Program-made: the position numbers and the translations under genes
Notes under the pieces: generated by a model
Database searches by the model: none
What the model saw: only the letters and a program-made list of their open reading frames with translations
Told to the model about the DNA's origin: nothing
Source of the DNA: JADHOX01 sp038120515
Lineage (GTDB): Bacteria; Pseudomonadota; Alphaproteobacteria; Rickettsiales; JABIRX01
Reading direction: 5' to 3'
Assembly (NCBI GenBank): GCA_038120515.1
Contig: JAYOLW010000024.1
Location: 1-20,880 of the forward strand
DNA length: 20,880 nt
In this document: one piece after another, positions 7,520-15,236 of the stretch
How the letters are laid out: each line of letters begins with the position of its first letter
Position numbering within the stretch: position 1 is the stretch's first letter

Positions 7520-8104
7520 TTATGATTTGATATGCGAAATCACTTTTTTTACACCCTTAACGCCAGATGATATTTCCGCAATAGCCTTTATCTTATCTTC
7601 ATTTTCAGCATTGCCTAAAATATAAATTCTACCATTGTAAATAGTAATATTTACATCCTTAGCCTTTAGTTCACTATTCCAAATAATTTGCGATTTAATA
7701 TTTGCAAGCAACGCAAAATCTTTGATGTGATTTTGAGTTTTGTCACCATCTTCATATGATACTTCATTGATAACTTCCTTGACATTATTAATCTGCCATA
7801 TCAATTTTATTGCTTCTTGGACATATGTTTTTTCACTACTATAGCCAACCAACAAGACTCTACCATCATAGACCGAAATATTGATTTTGGAAAATTTACC
7901 ATCTTTGTTATTTTTAACCAAACTATTGGTTGCTTTAGTAAGAATCGTCGAATCAATGACAGTTTCTGATATAGTTTTATCTCGAGCAAGTAAATAACCA
8001 GAGCCAAAAGTCACAACAGCAACAGTCTCAATACATGATGGCAAAATAAACAAAATTAAAAAAACTAGTAACTTCTTAGACATTTTTTTATAATAAAATT
8101 TCAA
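7520..8104 (-). CDS. Lipoprotein with two BON domains (DolP/OsmY-like)
   Basis: BON-domain lipoproteins bind anionic phospholipid and help keep the outer membrane intact; E. coli DolP (YraP) has the same two-domain plan. The 194-residue product has a lipoprotein signal peptide ending in LPSC, with C24 as the lipidation site. A first BON domain follows at about 50-117 (INISVYDGRVLLVGY) and a second at about 128-193 (VNITIYNGRIYILGNA), both with the typical Gly-Arg/hydrophobic turn. Met8 (8083) gives a shorter, more typical 17-residue signal peptide and may be the real start; neither start has a clear ribosome-binding site. It converges on the tmRNA gene with a 5-nt gap. It diverges from tadA, with 55 bp between them that must hold both promoters. 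Confidence 0.88.
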   Translation of the reverse strand: MKFYYKKMSKKLLVFLILFILPSCIETVAVVTFGSGYLLARDKTISETVIDSTILTKATNSLVKNNKDGKFSKINISVYDGRVLLVGYSSEKTYVQEAIKLIWQINNVKEVINEVSYEDGDKTQNHIKDFALLANIKSQIIWNSELKAKDVNITIYNGRIYILGNAENEDKIKAIAEISSGVKGVKKVISHIKS

Positions 8105-8159
8105 AACAAATGATTATTATAACATCACATTTAAAGCAATATCAAATTTAAAACAAAAG

Positions 8160-8615
8160 ATGCTAATTCCTATTACATTAATGCAAACAGCCATCAATGA
8201 GGCAAAAATTGCTTTCAGCAAAAATGAGGTGCCGGTTGGTGCCGTGATAAGCGACTTAAAAGGTAACATTATCGCCCAAGCTCACAATCAAGTGATTTCT
8301 TTAAATGATCCAACTGCGCATGCAGAAATATTAGCTATTCGAGCAGCTTGCACGCAACTAAATATTACTAATTTATCTAATTATCAAATTTTTACAACGC
8401 TAGAGCCTTGCTGCATGTGTGCCGGAGCTATTCTTACGGCAAAAATTAAACGTATTTATTTTGGATTATATGATGAAAAATTTGGTGGAATTATTAGTAG
8501 TAACAAAATAATCAATGCAAAAAATGCATATCCTGAAATCGAAATTTACCCTGAAATGCTTAATAAGCCCTCGCAAAAACTACTTAGAGAATTTTTCCAA
8601 AAACTAAGATCATAA
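8160..8615 (+). CDS. tadA: tRNA-specific adenosine deaminase
   Basis: TadA deaminates A34 of tRNA-Arg(ACG) to inosine, which is needed to read CGN codons and is usually essential. The 151-residue length is typical. The zinc and catalytic motifs are complete: HAE at 54-56 (H54 ligand, E56 proton shuttle) and PCCMC at 83-87 (C84 and C87 ligands). They are followed by the family's AGAILTAKIKRIYFG and DEKFGG. The C-terminal helix RxFFxxLR (about 144-150) is also normal. Met8 (8181) is an alternative start giving an N-terminus closer to most relatives. No ribosome-binding site is evident. It stands alone on the plus strand, divergent from the BON lipoprotein. Confidence 0.96.
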   Translation: MLIPITLMQTAINEAKIAFSKNEVPVGAVISDLKGNIIAQAHNQVISLNDPTAHAEILAIRAACTQLNITNLSNYQIFTTLEPCCMCAGAILTAKIKRIYFGLYDEKFGGIISSNKIINAKNAYPEIEIYPEMLNKPSQKLLREFFQKLRS

Positions 8616-8682
8616 AATTTGATTTGTACTTGTTTTTATCAGCAATTAGGTCAAGATAACCCAAAAATTTGCTTGAAAAGAA

Positions 8683-9501
8683 ATGCATAGATTAGTTATT
8701 TTATTCATACTGATATTTAATATTAATAATGGCTATGCCGATAAAAAATCACACAATAAATTATTTGACCTATATCCATATGGTACAAAGCTATCCAACG
8801 ATGACATCTTAAAAATAGTAGGTATTCCGATTCCAAAACCTGATATTGAAATGCTTGAAATCAATACAAATCAAACTGTTTCTAACCTATATACTCATAA
8901 TCATTTTACCTTCTTAAATCAAGATGCTTTATCTATGATGCCATGTGCACCTACGCCAACATTATCCAAAACATTATCTACTAAACAATTTGGTGAAATT
9001 ACTTCAAATAATCTAAGAAGAGCGGTTGGTAGTCCAGATGTTGCTGAAGGGCATATTCTTTATGTGAAAGGGTATCTTAGAGATATCAACTGCCATCCAA
9101 TTGCTAGTGCTGATATTACAATCTGGCAGGCAAATGCTTATGGTGTCTTTAATGACAAAATAAAATTTCCTAATAAATATGACCCTAATTTTCAAACAGC
9201 TGGTTTTACAACAACGAATAATGATGGATCTTTTGAATTTATTACAATTATGCCAGGAAGTATTGACAATCAGGCACCTTTTATAAATGTTCAGGTTTCA
9301 ATTTTAAATGAAGGTTCTTTCGAAACCCAAATTTTCTTTCCAAATCATGAATTAAATAACTCTGATATTAAGTTAAAAACTCTACCTGAATATGTAAGAG
9401 ATTTAAACATATCTTCTATTGCGCCAGTCAATATTGATAATATTGACGAAGGCTTTTTTATGGTAGTAGATTTAGTAGCAAACAAAATAAATCGGTATTA
9501 A
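8683..9501 (+). CDS. Exported intradiol-dioxygenase-fold protein lacking the iron ligands
   Basis: The 272-residue protein has a short signal peptide (about 1-19, ending GYA). Its second half matches the core of intradiol ring-cleavage dioxygenases such as protocatechuate 3,4-dioxygenase: LYVKGYLRDINCHPIASADI (126-145), IWQANAYGVF (147-156), DPNFQTAGFTTTNNDGSFEF (167-186), ITIMPG (187-192). Against the remembered β-subunit pattern, all four non-haem iron ligands appear replaced. The Tyr of GRY is F156, the Tyr of GPYPW is I194, and the two His of HIHF are F200 and N202. Ring-cleavage activity is therefore unlikely, and a binding or structural periplasmic role is inferred. About 100 residues before the domain (Met-Pro-Cys region near 86-88) are not recognised. 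It starts 67 bp after tadA and is followed 48 bp later by a pilin-like gene. Confidence 0.75.
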   Translation: MHRLVILFILIFNINNGYADKKSHNKLFDLYPYGTKLSNDDILKIVGIPIPKPDIEMLEINTNQTVSNLYTHNHFTFLNQDALSMMPCAPTPTLSKTLSTKQFGEITSNNLRRAVGSPDVAEGHILYVKGYLRDINCHPIASADITIWQANAYGVFNDKIKFPNKYDPNFQTAGFTTTNNDGSFEFITIMPGSIDNQAPFINVQVSILNEGSFETQIFFPNHELNNSDIKLKTLPEYVRDLNISSIAPVNIDNIDEGFFMVVDLVANKINRY

Positions 9502-9549
9502 TGTAAACATTTTGTTTGTATTTTTAATCATAGGCTGTAATAAAAGCGT

Positions 9550-10275
9550 ATGTCTAGTTTTAAAAATAGGCAAGCCTTCTCACTATTAGAACTTTCGTTA
9601 GTTGTTATTATTATTTCTTTGTTAGTTGCTGGCGGCACTGCTGGACTTAAAATAGTTCGCAAAGCTCAGATACAGTCTACATTGAAAGACATTCTTGATT
9701 ATAAATATGCATTTCATGAATTCGTTATTTCATATCAGGCATTACCTGGAGATTTTAACAATGCATATGATTATTTCTCTGGCGGTGATGATACAATTTG
9801 TGGAGACGAATCAGACTGTAATGGCGATGGTGATGAAAAAATCGAATTAAGCCAGAAATCAAATAGTGAAGCTTTAAGAGCCTGGCAGCATCTATATTTA
9901 GCCAATTTAGTGGAGACAAAATTTAGTGGCGAATGGAATATGGATTACTCTGTGCCAGCAGCCAAAATTAATAATGGCTATATAAGCTTCAAATTTGACG
10001 AAGATCTTAATGACAATATTTTAAAACTAGGATCAGTTATTTCTACTAGTGGTAAGTATAGTGATGGTGGAATTATAACTACTAAAGAAGCTCAAAAGAT
10101 TGATGCCAAATTCGATGATGGAGTTAGCTATAGCGGTAAAATAATTGGTTATAATGATAGCAATTATAACGAAAATGATGAATCCAGCAGCAGTGATATT
10201 TGTATTAAAGATGATTATAGAACTTTTAGTAATACAGATAATTTATGTAGCATTGGATTTAGACTGGGGTTATAA
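9550..10275 (+). CDS. Type IV pilin / pseudopilin-like protein
   Basis: The N-terminus is a class III prepilin signal: a short basic leader, then AFSLLELSLVVIIISLLVAG. Cleavage is expected between A9 and F10, which puts the conserved Glu (E14) at mature position +5. The hydrophobic helix spans about 10-32. Residue -1 is Ala rather than the usual Gly, which prepilin peptidases can tolerate. LPGDFNNAYDYF (65-76) resembles a conserved block in other alphaproteobacterial prepilin-like proteins. A loop with two Cys (C84, C90) holds D89-N91-D93-D95-E99, a calcium-loop-like spacing. At 241 residues it is larger than most minor pseudopilins. No prepilin peptidase, ATPase or secretin is in the window, so its machine is encoded elsewhere. 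It ends 3 nt before the end of the convergent sulfotransferase gene. Confidence 0.85.
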   Translation: MSSFKNRQAFSLLELSLVVIIISLLVAGGTAGLKIVRKAQIQSTLKDILDYKYAFHEFVISYQALPGDFNNAYDYFSGGDDTICGDESDCNGDGDEKIELSQKSNSEALRAWQHLYLANLVETKFSGEWNMDYSVPAAKINNGYISFKFDEDLNDNILKLGSVISTSGKYSDGGIITTKEAQKIDAKFDDGVSYSGKIIGYNDSNYNENDESSSSDICIKDDYRTFSNTDNLCSIGFRLGL

Positions 10276-10278
10276 GAA

Positions 10279-11349
10279 TCAATAACCAAAATAAGAAGCC
10301 AACTCTTGCGTATTAGATGATATAAGTGCTAAATCGGACGGAGAGAAATCACGCTGAGATGTTGGCTTTCTTATTGACGATGCAGCAAGATCTAACCCTT
10401 CATTAGTAATTTTAAGGTCACAAAAACCATGGATATCACTTAAAACTTCATATGGGTGTTTACATAAATCTTCATACCGAACTAATTTGGTATTTGAGGG
10501 AAATTTAGCGATCATAGTTTTGACATAATTATAAATCATATGCCAATATAATGACCAATCTTCTAAACTAATTTGATTAGAATTTTTATTTAGGAAATCG
10601 TAATTATGCCCAATATTTAACAACTTTTTATCGATTCCAAATTCGTAATGACCAGACATATGCATAAAATCTAAAGTCTTAGGAAATTTTTTGTGAGACT
10701 GACTAAAGATTTTATCTTGTTTTATAATTGAGGCTATATGATCAAAGGGATTTCTAATCATAATTAAGATTTTTGTCTGAGGGTTTAACCTAAGTAAATA
10801 CTCTATTCGAGTCAGATTATAATTGGCTTTGGCCAAATATCTTTTACCATTTCTGGCTAATAGTAATTTGATTATATGCTCTTGGTAAAATTTATCAAAT
10901 TTTTCATTTATCGTCTTATCATCTAAAATATTATTTACAGAAACATCATGAAGATGATCAAAGAAAAATTGCCAAATCACTTCCTCTAATGCCTCAGGAC
11001 TTTTTGCAGAAACTTTAACTCCATCTTGATGAGAACGCTCAAAGCTTTTACTAAAGACATTAAAGTCAAACAAAGAAACTAGTTTATTCCAGAAATAAGG
11101 TGTAAAAATCATTGGATAATCTCGATATTGATGCGAGACACAATCAGGATGCTTTGCAAGATTTTCCAACATAAAAGTTGTTCCCGAACGAGCAAGTCCT
11201 GTGATATAAATTGGCTGATTGGGCTTATATAAGCTAATTTTAGCTTGTAAAAATTTTGATTCAAAATCACCAAACTTTATCCATAATTTGGGATTAGCAA
11301 ATATAACCTTACCCAAATAGTAGGATAAATATGAAAAGTTTTTAATCAT
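10279..11349 (-). CDS. PAPS-dependent sulfotransferase-family protein
   Basis: The 356-residue product has the sulfotransferase fold motifs for the donor 3'-phosphoadenylyl sulfate. The 5'-phosphosulfate loop is YITGLARSGTT at 48-58. The 3'-phosphate-binding segment is ILIMIRNPFDHIASII at 194-209. RYEDLCKHPYEVLSDI at 291-306 is typical of the C-terminal region. No signal peptide is visible, so it is probably cytosolic, perhaps peripheral. Its start overlaps the stop of the 83-residue membrane protein by ATGA, so the two are translationally coupled. It completes a run with an arylsulfotransferase-like gene, which suggests a shared sulfated product. The acceptor cannot be read from the sequence. 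No PAPS synthesis genes lie in the window. Confidence 0.88.
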   Translation of the reverse strand: MIKNFSYLSYYLGKVIFANPKLWIKFGDFESKFLQAKISLYKPNQPIYITGLARSGTTFMLENLAKHPDCVSHQYRDYPMIFTPYFWNKLVSLFDFNVFSKSFERSHQDGVKVSAKSPEALEEVIWQFFFDHLHDVSVNNILDDKTINEKFDKFYQEHIIKLLLARNGKRYLAKANYNLTRIEYLLRLNPQTKILIMIRNPFDHIASIIKQDKIFSQSHKKFPKTLDFMHMSGHYEFGIDKKLLNIGHNYDFLNKNSNQISLEDWSLYWHMIYNYVKTMIAKFPSNTKLVRYEDLCKHPYEVLSDIHGFCDLKITNEGLDLAASSIRKPTSQRDFSPSDLALISSNTQELASYFGY

Positions 11350-11597
11350 TTAGGTTTAATTGGGCTTTTTATAGATTTTTCTTTAAGGTTTTTCTTCGAA
11401 AATTTATTTAGAATCTTATTAAAAAAATTACGAAAGTGAAACCAGAGTAAGAAAGCAAATGATGCGATTATTGCAAAAATAAAAGCTAAGAAAGCCGCAA
11501 TAGCACCAGCACCACCAAGTAAAGGAGCTAAATATGCATAAGCAGCTAAGTTATAAAAGAAAAAGTAGCAAAAAACAAAATAACGCAAGAAAACCAT
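11346..11597 (-). CDS. Small two-helix membrane protein
   Basis: This is an 83-residue protein with a hydrophobic N-terminus (about 3-20, perhaps a signal peptide or first helix) and a second helix (about 30-55, GAGAIAAFLAFIFAIIASFAF). A very basic tail follows (KKNLKEKSIKSPIKPK). AYLAPLLGGAGAI recalls small membrane proteins with a Y-[IL]-D-P-G-T-G-S start followed by a helix, which often accompany envelope sulfate/phosphate-transfer genes. That resemblance is from memory and weak. The gene overlaps the sulfotransferase start (ATGA) and follows the arylsulfotransferase-like gene by 53 nt. A role as a membrane anchor or partner for the sulfation enzymes is inferred. Confidence 0.7.
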   Translation of the reverse strand: MVFLRYFVFCYFFFYNLAAYAYLAPLLGGAGAIAAFLAFIFAIIASFAFLLWFHFRNFFNKILNKFSKKNLKEKSIKSPIKPK

Positions 11598-11650
11598 AAA
11601 GACAAAATTTTAATTAATTTGTTATTATCCCAACTGTCAAATAAGTAAAA

Positions 11651-13018
11651 TTAAAATTCAAAATAATCAGCTGGATAGTTTCTAACGCTTAATATTTTAC
11701 TAAGATAAGGTACATTTTGAGCTTTTCGGTTTGGCACAGCTCTCATTTCCCAAACAATCTTACCCTCCTGATCAACCTGAAGAATTCTTGAGCTTTCAGC
11801 AGATGATATTAGACTAGTTCCGTTTCCAAGCCTTGTATAAAAACCACGAAAGTAGCTTTGATGATCCAGATATTCCGGCATATAAAATACAGTATTTATT
11901 TCTTCATTTTTAGGATTAAACGTCATTACTCTTACAGATGATTCAACATTAATTTGAGTATCATAATTAGTAACTTTCACAGCGCCTTCATTATCATAGA
12001 TATATATCAAACCATCTTCATGAAGCCTTGCATAATGTTGATTACGCCATGGCCCAGTTTTAGCCCATACAACTTTTTTCTGATCTGGTCTAATAACTGC
12101 GATGCCATTTATACCTCGCATTGAAATTAAAAGATCACCCTCTTTAAATGGAGAGACCTCTGCTAATTTCTTAGAAATGAATTGAACTGAATTTGTATGC
12201 AAAATGTCAAATACCTCTTGATTATCCTTGAAATAAAATCTTTGAAAGCCTCTATCCTCATCAATTACAAAGCTATTTAAAAAATATGCAAAATTTGAAT
12301 CTTTAAATGCTGATGGTACTGATATTTTATCAATTATTTTTCCATCTGCAGTATCAATAATATTGATAACATCAGTTAAAAATAACAACTCTACTTTATC
12401 ATCTGTTAAATCTATTAAAGGAAAAGTATGGTTAAGTTGGAAATCTAATACATATACAAGATTATTTTCCGCAACATCAAAATCATGATGAAACTGTCCG
12501 GCTATTTGCCATAATATATTTGAATTGAGATCAAGCCTCATTAAGCTGATACCTCGATAATTATTAAATTCTCTAAGATCATTTGCAACTAGTACATCAC
12601 CATTAGAAAAAAGATGAGCATCCACTACTCCAAAAACTGATTTATCTATCTCTACATCTAGTTCCCAAAATCTTAAGATCTCAGGATTAATAATATCTCT
12701 ATTTATATTCCAACTGTGCTTTATATCACCTTTGTTATCAATGAGAAAAAGGCTAGGATTATCAATATAATGAGTTGATATTAGTAATAATTCATTATGT
12801 AATTTACTCGTATCATCAACCCATACATTTATTTTGTCAGCAAAATTTTTAGGGTAATCACCATATAAAGCCTTCTCTCTGGAATTGTTAATTGAACCAA
12901 GAACTTCTTTTACAAATTCAGAGTTATAGCTAAATATTCCTGCCAAATATGCCAAAAAACAATAACATAATATCGCTATGAGATTAATAATTTTCTGCAT
13001 ATTAAATACATAAACCAT
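11651..13018 (-). CDS. Membrane-anchored arylsulfotransferase-like β-propeller protein
   Basis: The family moves sulfate between phenolic donors and acceptors without PAPS, on a six-bladed β-propeller outside the cytoplasm. Here a single N-terminal helix (about 10-28) would anchor the protein with its body in the periplasm. Recognisable blade motifs are DAHLFSNGDVLV (133-144), HHDFDV (177-182), DILHTNSVQFI (271-281), GDLLISMRGINGIAVI (294-309), WAKTGPWRNQHYARLHEDG (318-336), and RGFYTRLGNGTSLISSAES (391-409) then GKIVWEM. They follow the order seen in the Arylsulfotransferase (ASST) families. Met7 (13000) is an equally good start: it lies 1 nt after the upstream lipoprotein stop, whereas the longer start overlaps that gene by 17 nt. 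Without modelling it is unclear which His is catalytic. Its neighbours are a small membrane protein and a PAPS-type sulfotransferase. Confidence 0.82.
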   Translation of the reverse strand: MVYVFNMQKIINLIAILCYCFLAYLAGIFSYNSEFVKEVLGSINNSREKALYGDYPKNFADKINVWVDDTSKLHNELLLISTHYIDNPSLFLIDNKGDIKHSWNINRDIINPEILRFWELDVEIDKSVFGVVDAHLFSNGDVLVANDLREFNNYRGISLMRLDLNSNILWQIAGQFHHDFDVAENNLVYVLDFQLNHTFPLIDLTDDKVELLFLTDVINIIDTADGKIIDKISVPSAFKDSNFAYFLNSFVIDEDRGFQRFYFKDNQEVFDILHTNSVQFISKKLAEVSPFKEGDLLISMRGINGIAVIRPDQKKVVWAKTGPWRNQHYARLHEDGLIYIYDNEGAVKVTNYDTQINVESSVRVMTFNPKNEEINTVFYMPEYLDHQSYFRGFYTRLGNGTSLISSAESSRILQVDQEGKIVWEMRAVPNRKAQNVPYLSKILSVRNYPADYFEF

Positions 13019-13277
13019 TAATAATATAATAATTCATACTAGTTCTTTTATTAATTATCCGATAATTTTGACATTGACGATATGCAGAGGTCCAATTTTT
13101 CAAATTTTGCATTGTTTCCATTCCCTGACCAAGACTTCGATATTGCAGATAATTAAAGCCATAACTGCCATCAGCATTTCTATATAAATCGAAATGTGTT
13201 TCTCTTGCAAAATCTAAGTTTATACATGAGGTTAAACCGAGCAACAAAAGCAAGATAATTCTATAGAATTTTGTCAT
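13002..13277 (-). CDS. Small lipoprotein
   Basis: The 91-residue product has a lipoprotein signal peptide: MTKFYRIILLLLLGLTSC, with the lipobox LTSC and C18 as the predicted lipidation site. The mature part is rich in aromatic residues, Asn and Arg (NADGSYGFNYLQYRSLGQGM) and has two further Cys (C69 and C90), the second next to the C-terminus. It is not recognised. It is the first gene of the sulfotransferase run and abuts the arylsulfotransferase-like gene (1 nt from its Met7 start). A role as an accessory to that protein is a guess from position. The 69 bp upstream are shared with the divergent DUF255 gene. Confidence 0.7.
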   Translation of the reverse strand: MTKFYRIILLLLLGLTSCINLDFARETHFDLYRNADGSYGFNYLQYRSLGQGMETMQNLKNWTSAYRQCQNYRIINKRTSMNYYIINGLCI

Positions 13278-13346
13278 AAAAATAATTTGCTAGTTTAGTG
13301 ATTTTTTTTATTTAGTCTTAAATATCATAAACTCAAGCCCATTCCT

Positions 13347-15194
13347 ATGAATAAATTTATTAAGCCATTAATTATTCTTTTCTTATCTACCATTTTAATA
13401 TGGTTAGTTTTTTATATAATTAGTATAACTGCGCCTATTAAAACTCAAATTTCATCATTACCTATTATCAATAAAGAAAATGCAGAAGATACAAATATAA
13501 AATGGTATAATTATAATGAAGAAGCATTTCAAGCAGCTATCAAAGAAGACAAATTAATATTTCTTCATATTACAAATCCATCATGTCTGGAATGCCAATT
13601 TATGCAGAATAATTCATTCCAAAACCCTGATATTATTAACAAAATGAATAAATTCTTTATTAATATTATGGTCGATAATGAATTACGTCCAGATGTGTTT
13701 CATATTTTCTCTATTACTGAATATATTTTCTCTAAGACTCAAGGTCTTCCATTAAATGTAATTCTCACGCCAGATTTCAAACCTATTTTTATCATCTCAG
13801 TTACAGATAATGAAAATCTAAATAATTTATTTAATGATATTGAAAATGCATGGGTAAATCAAAGAAATGAAATTTATCAACAAGCAAATCAATTATTTTC
13901 CATAACAAAATCAGTATTAAACATAAAGTATCCTAAAGATATTAATTTCCCGGATAAAGCAACAATTGATAATATATATGAGATAATAAAACAAAAGTTT
14001 GAAACAGAAAACTCAAAATTCATAAATGATCCTAGGTTTTTCTTTGAGAACAATTTGGCATTCTTTTTAGATTACGCTCAATTTGCAGATAATAATCAGG
14101 CATTTTTGATAGCAAAAAACATATTAGATCAAATTGCTATTTCACCAATGCAAGACCATCTAAATGGTGGTTTTTTTAACAATAGCAGAGGAAATGATTG
14201 GTCTGAACCAAATTTAGTTAAAAAACTATATAATCAAATACAGCTAGGCGAATTATATCTAAAATTATTCGTTATTACCAATAATCCGATTTATAAGGAA
14301 ATTGTGATTCAAACATTAAATTTCATCCTAAATGTAATGTATGATGATAATCATGGCTTTTACTCGGCAATTTATGAAGATATTGCTAATTACGGCAATT
14401 CATATCTTTTATCCGAATCGGAAATATCAAAATTAAATGATTCTGAGTTAAATCAATTTAATCAATTTTTTGTTTTATCAGATTACTCAGATCATAAAGA
14501 TTTTACAAAGACTAAAATAGTTTCTTATAAAAACCTTGATGCACTAAATGTTGAGGCTGCGACAGAGATTCTTCATAAAATTTTCAAAGTCAAAGAGCAG
14601 TTTAATTCAGTAATAAGTGACAAGAAAATACTAACTAGCTGGAATAGTCTCATGATTACATTTTTAGTAAAAGCTAGTGAGATATTAGAAAAACCAGAAT
14701 ATCTTGATATTGCGGAGACAACATTTGATCTTATGATAGAAAATAATTATCGAGATAATATTTTATATCAAACTTCCAATAAAACAGTTATTAAGGAATT
14801 AGCGTTGTTTGAGGATTACAGCTATTTAGCTAACGCAGCAATTTCATTATTTAAAAAAACTCAGGATTATAAATATCTTAATTTGGCTAAAGCTTTAACC
14901 AGTAAAGCCGAATTTATTTTTTATGATAAGGATAACTTTAACTTCTTTGCAAATCAGATGCAAAAAACCATGCCGAGAACCAAGATAACAAATGATACAT
15001 ATATTAAATCTGGAAATGCTGTGATGGCAAATGTGTTACTGGATTTATATATAATTACAAATCAGGAAATATATGTTCATAAATTTAAAAGATTAGTATC
15101 ATCATTTAGTCCTATTATGATCAAAGCACCCTTTGAACATATTTCATTATGGAATCTAACTATCAAATACTACAAAACAAAACTACAGAATTAA
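13347..15194 (+). CDS. DUF255/YyaL-like thioredoxin-domain protein, membrane-anchored and divergent
   Basis: The 615-residue protein has an N-terminal membrane helix (about 6-27). A thioredoxin-fold DUF255 domain follows (about 52-165): WYNYNEEAFQAA, IFLHITNPSCLECQFMQNNSF with CxxC at C80/C83, VDNELRPDV, and GLPLNVILTPDFKPIF. The remainder (about 200-605) is the α/α-toroid half known from YyaL/SPATA20-type proteins, with KKLYNQIQLGELYLKL (near 290), KILTSWNSLMI (near 427) and EDYSYLANAAISLF (near 490). Most relatives are cytosolic, have CHWC and lack a membrane anchor; CLEC and an anchor are departures. Several usually constant residues of the toroid are also changed (for example EPNLVKKLYN for PHFEKMLYD). 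A periplasmic thiol or sugar-related role is possible. The family's biochemical function is not settled. Confidence 0.85.
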   Translation: MNKFIKPLIILFLSTILIWLVFYIISITAPIKTQISSLPIINKENAEDTNIKWYNYNEEAFQAAIKEDKLIFLHITNPSCLECQFMQNNSFQNPDIINKMNKFFINIMVDNELRPDVFHIFSITEYIFSKTQGLPLNVILTPDFKPIFIISVTDNENLNNLFNDIENAWVNQRNEIYQQANQLFSITKSVLNIKYPKDINFPDKATIDNIYEIIKQKFETENSKFINDPRFFFENNLAFFLDYAQFADNNQAFLIAKNILDQIAISPMQDHLNGGFFNNSRGNDWSEPNLVKKLYNQIQLGELYLKLFVITNNPIYKEIVIQTLNFILNVMYDDNHGFYSAIYEDIANYGNSYLLSESEISKLNDSELNQFNQFFVLSDYSDHKDFTKTKIVSYKNLDALNVEAATEILHKIFKVKEQFNSVISDKKILTSWNSLMITFLVKASEILEKPEYLDIAETTFDLMIENNYRDNILYQTSNKTVIKELALFEDYSYLANAAISLFKKTQDYKYLNLAKALTSKAEFIFYDKDNFNFFANQMQKTMPRTKITNDTYIKSGNAVMANVLLDLYIITNQEIYVHKFKRLVSSFSPIMIKAPFEHISLWNLTIKYYKTKLQN

Positions 15195-15236
15195 CAATGA
15201 CTTATAAAAGCTTTATGTAGTTAAGGAATATTAAAA

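Noticed and set aside
15195..15236. Hairpin around ATAAAAGCTTTAT between convergent genes as a bidirectional terminator
   Set aside because: The stem is short and A/T only, with no U-tract; in such AT-rich DNA it is expected by chance.
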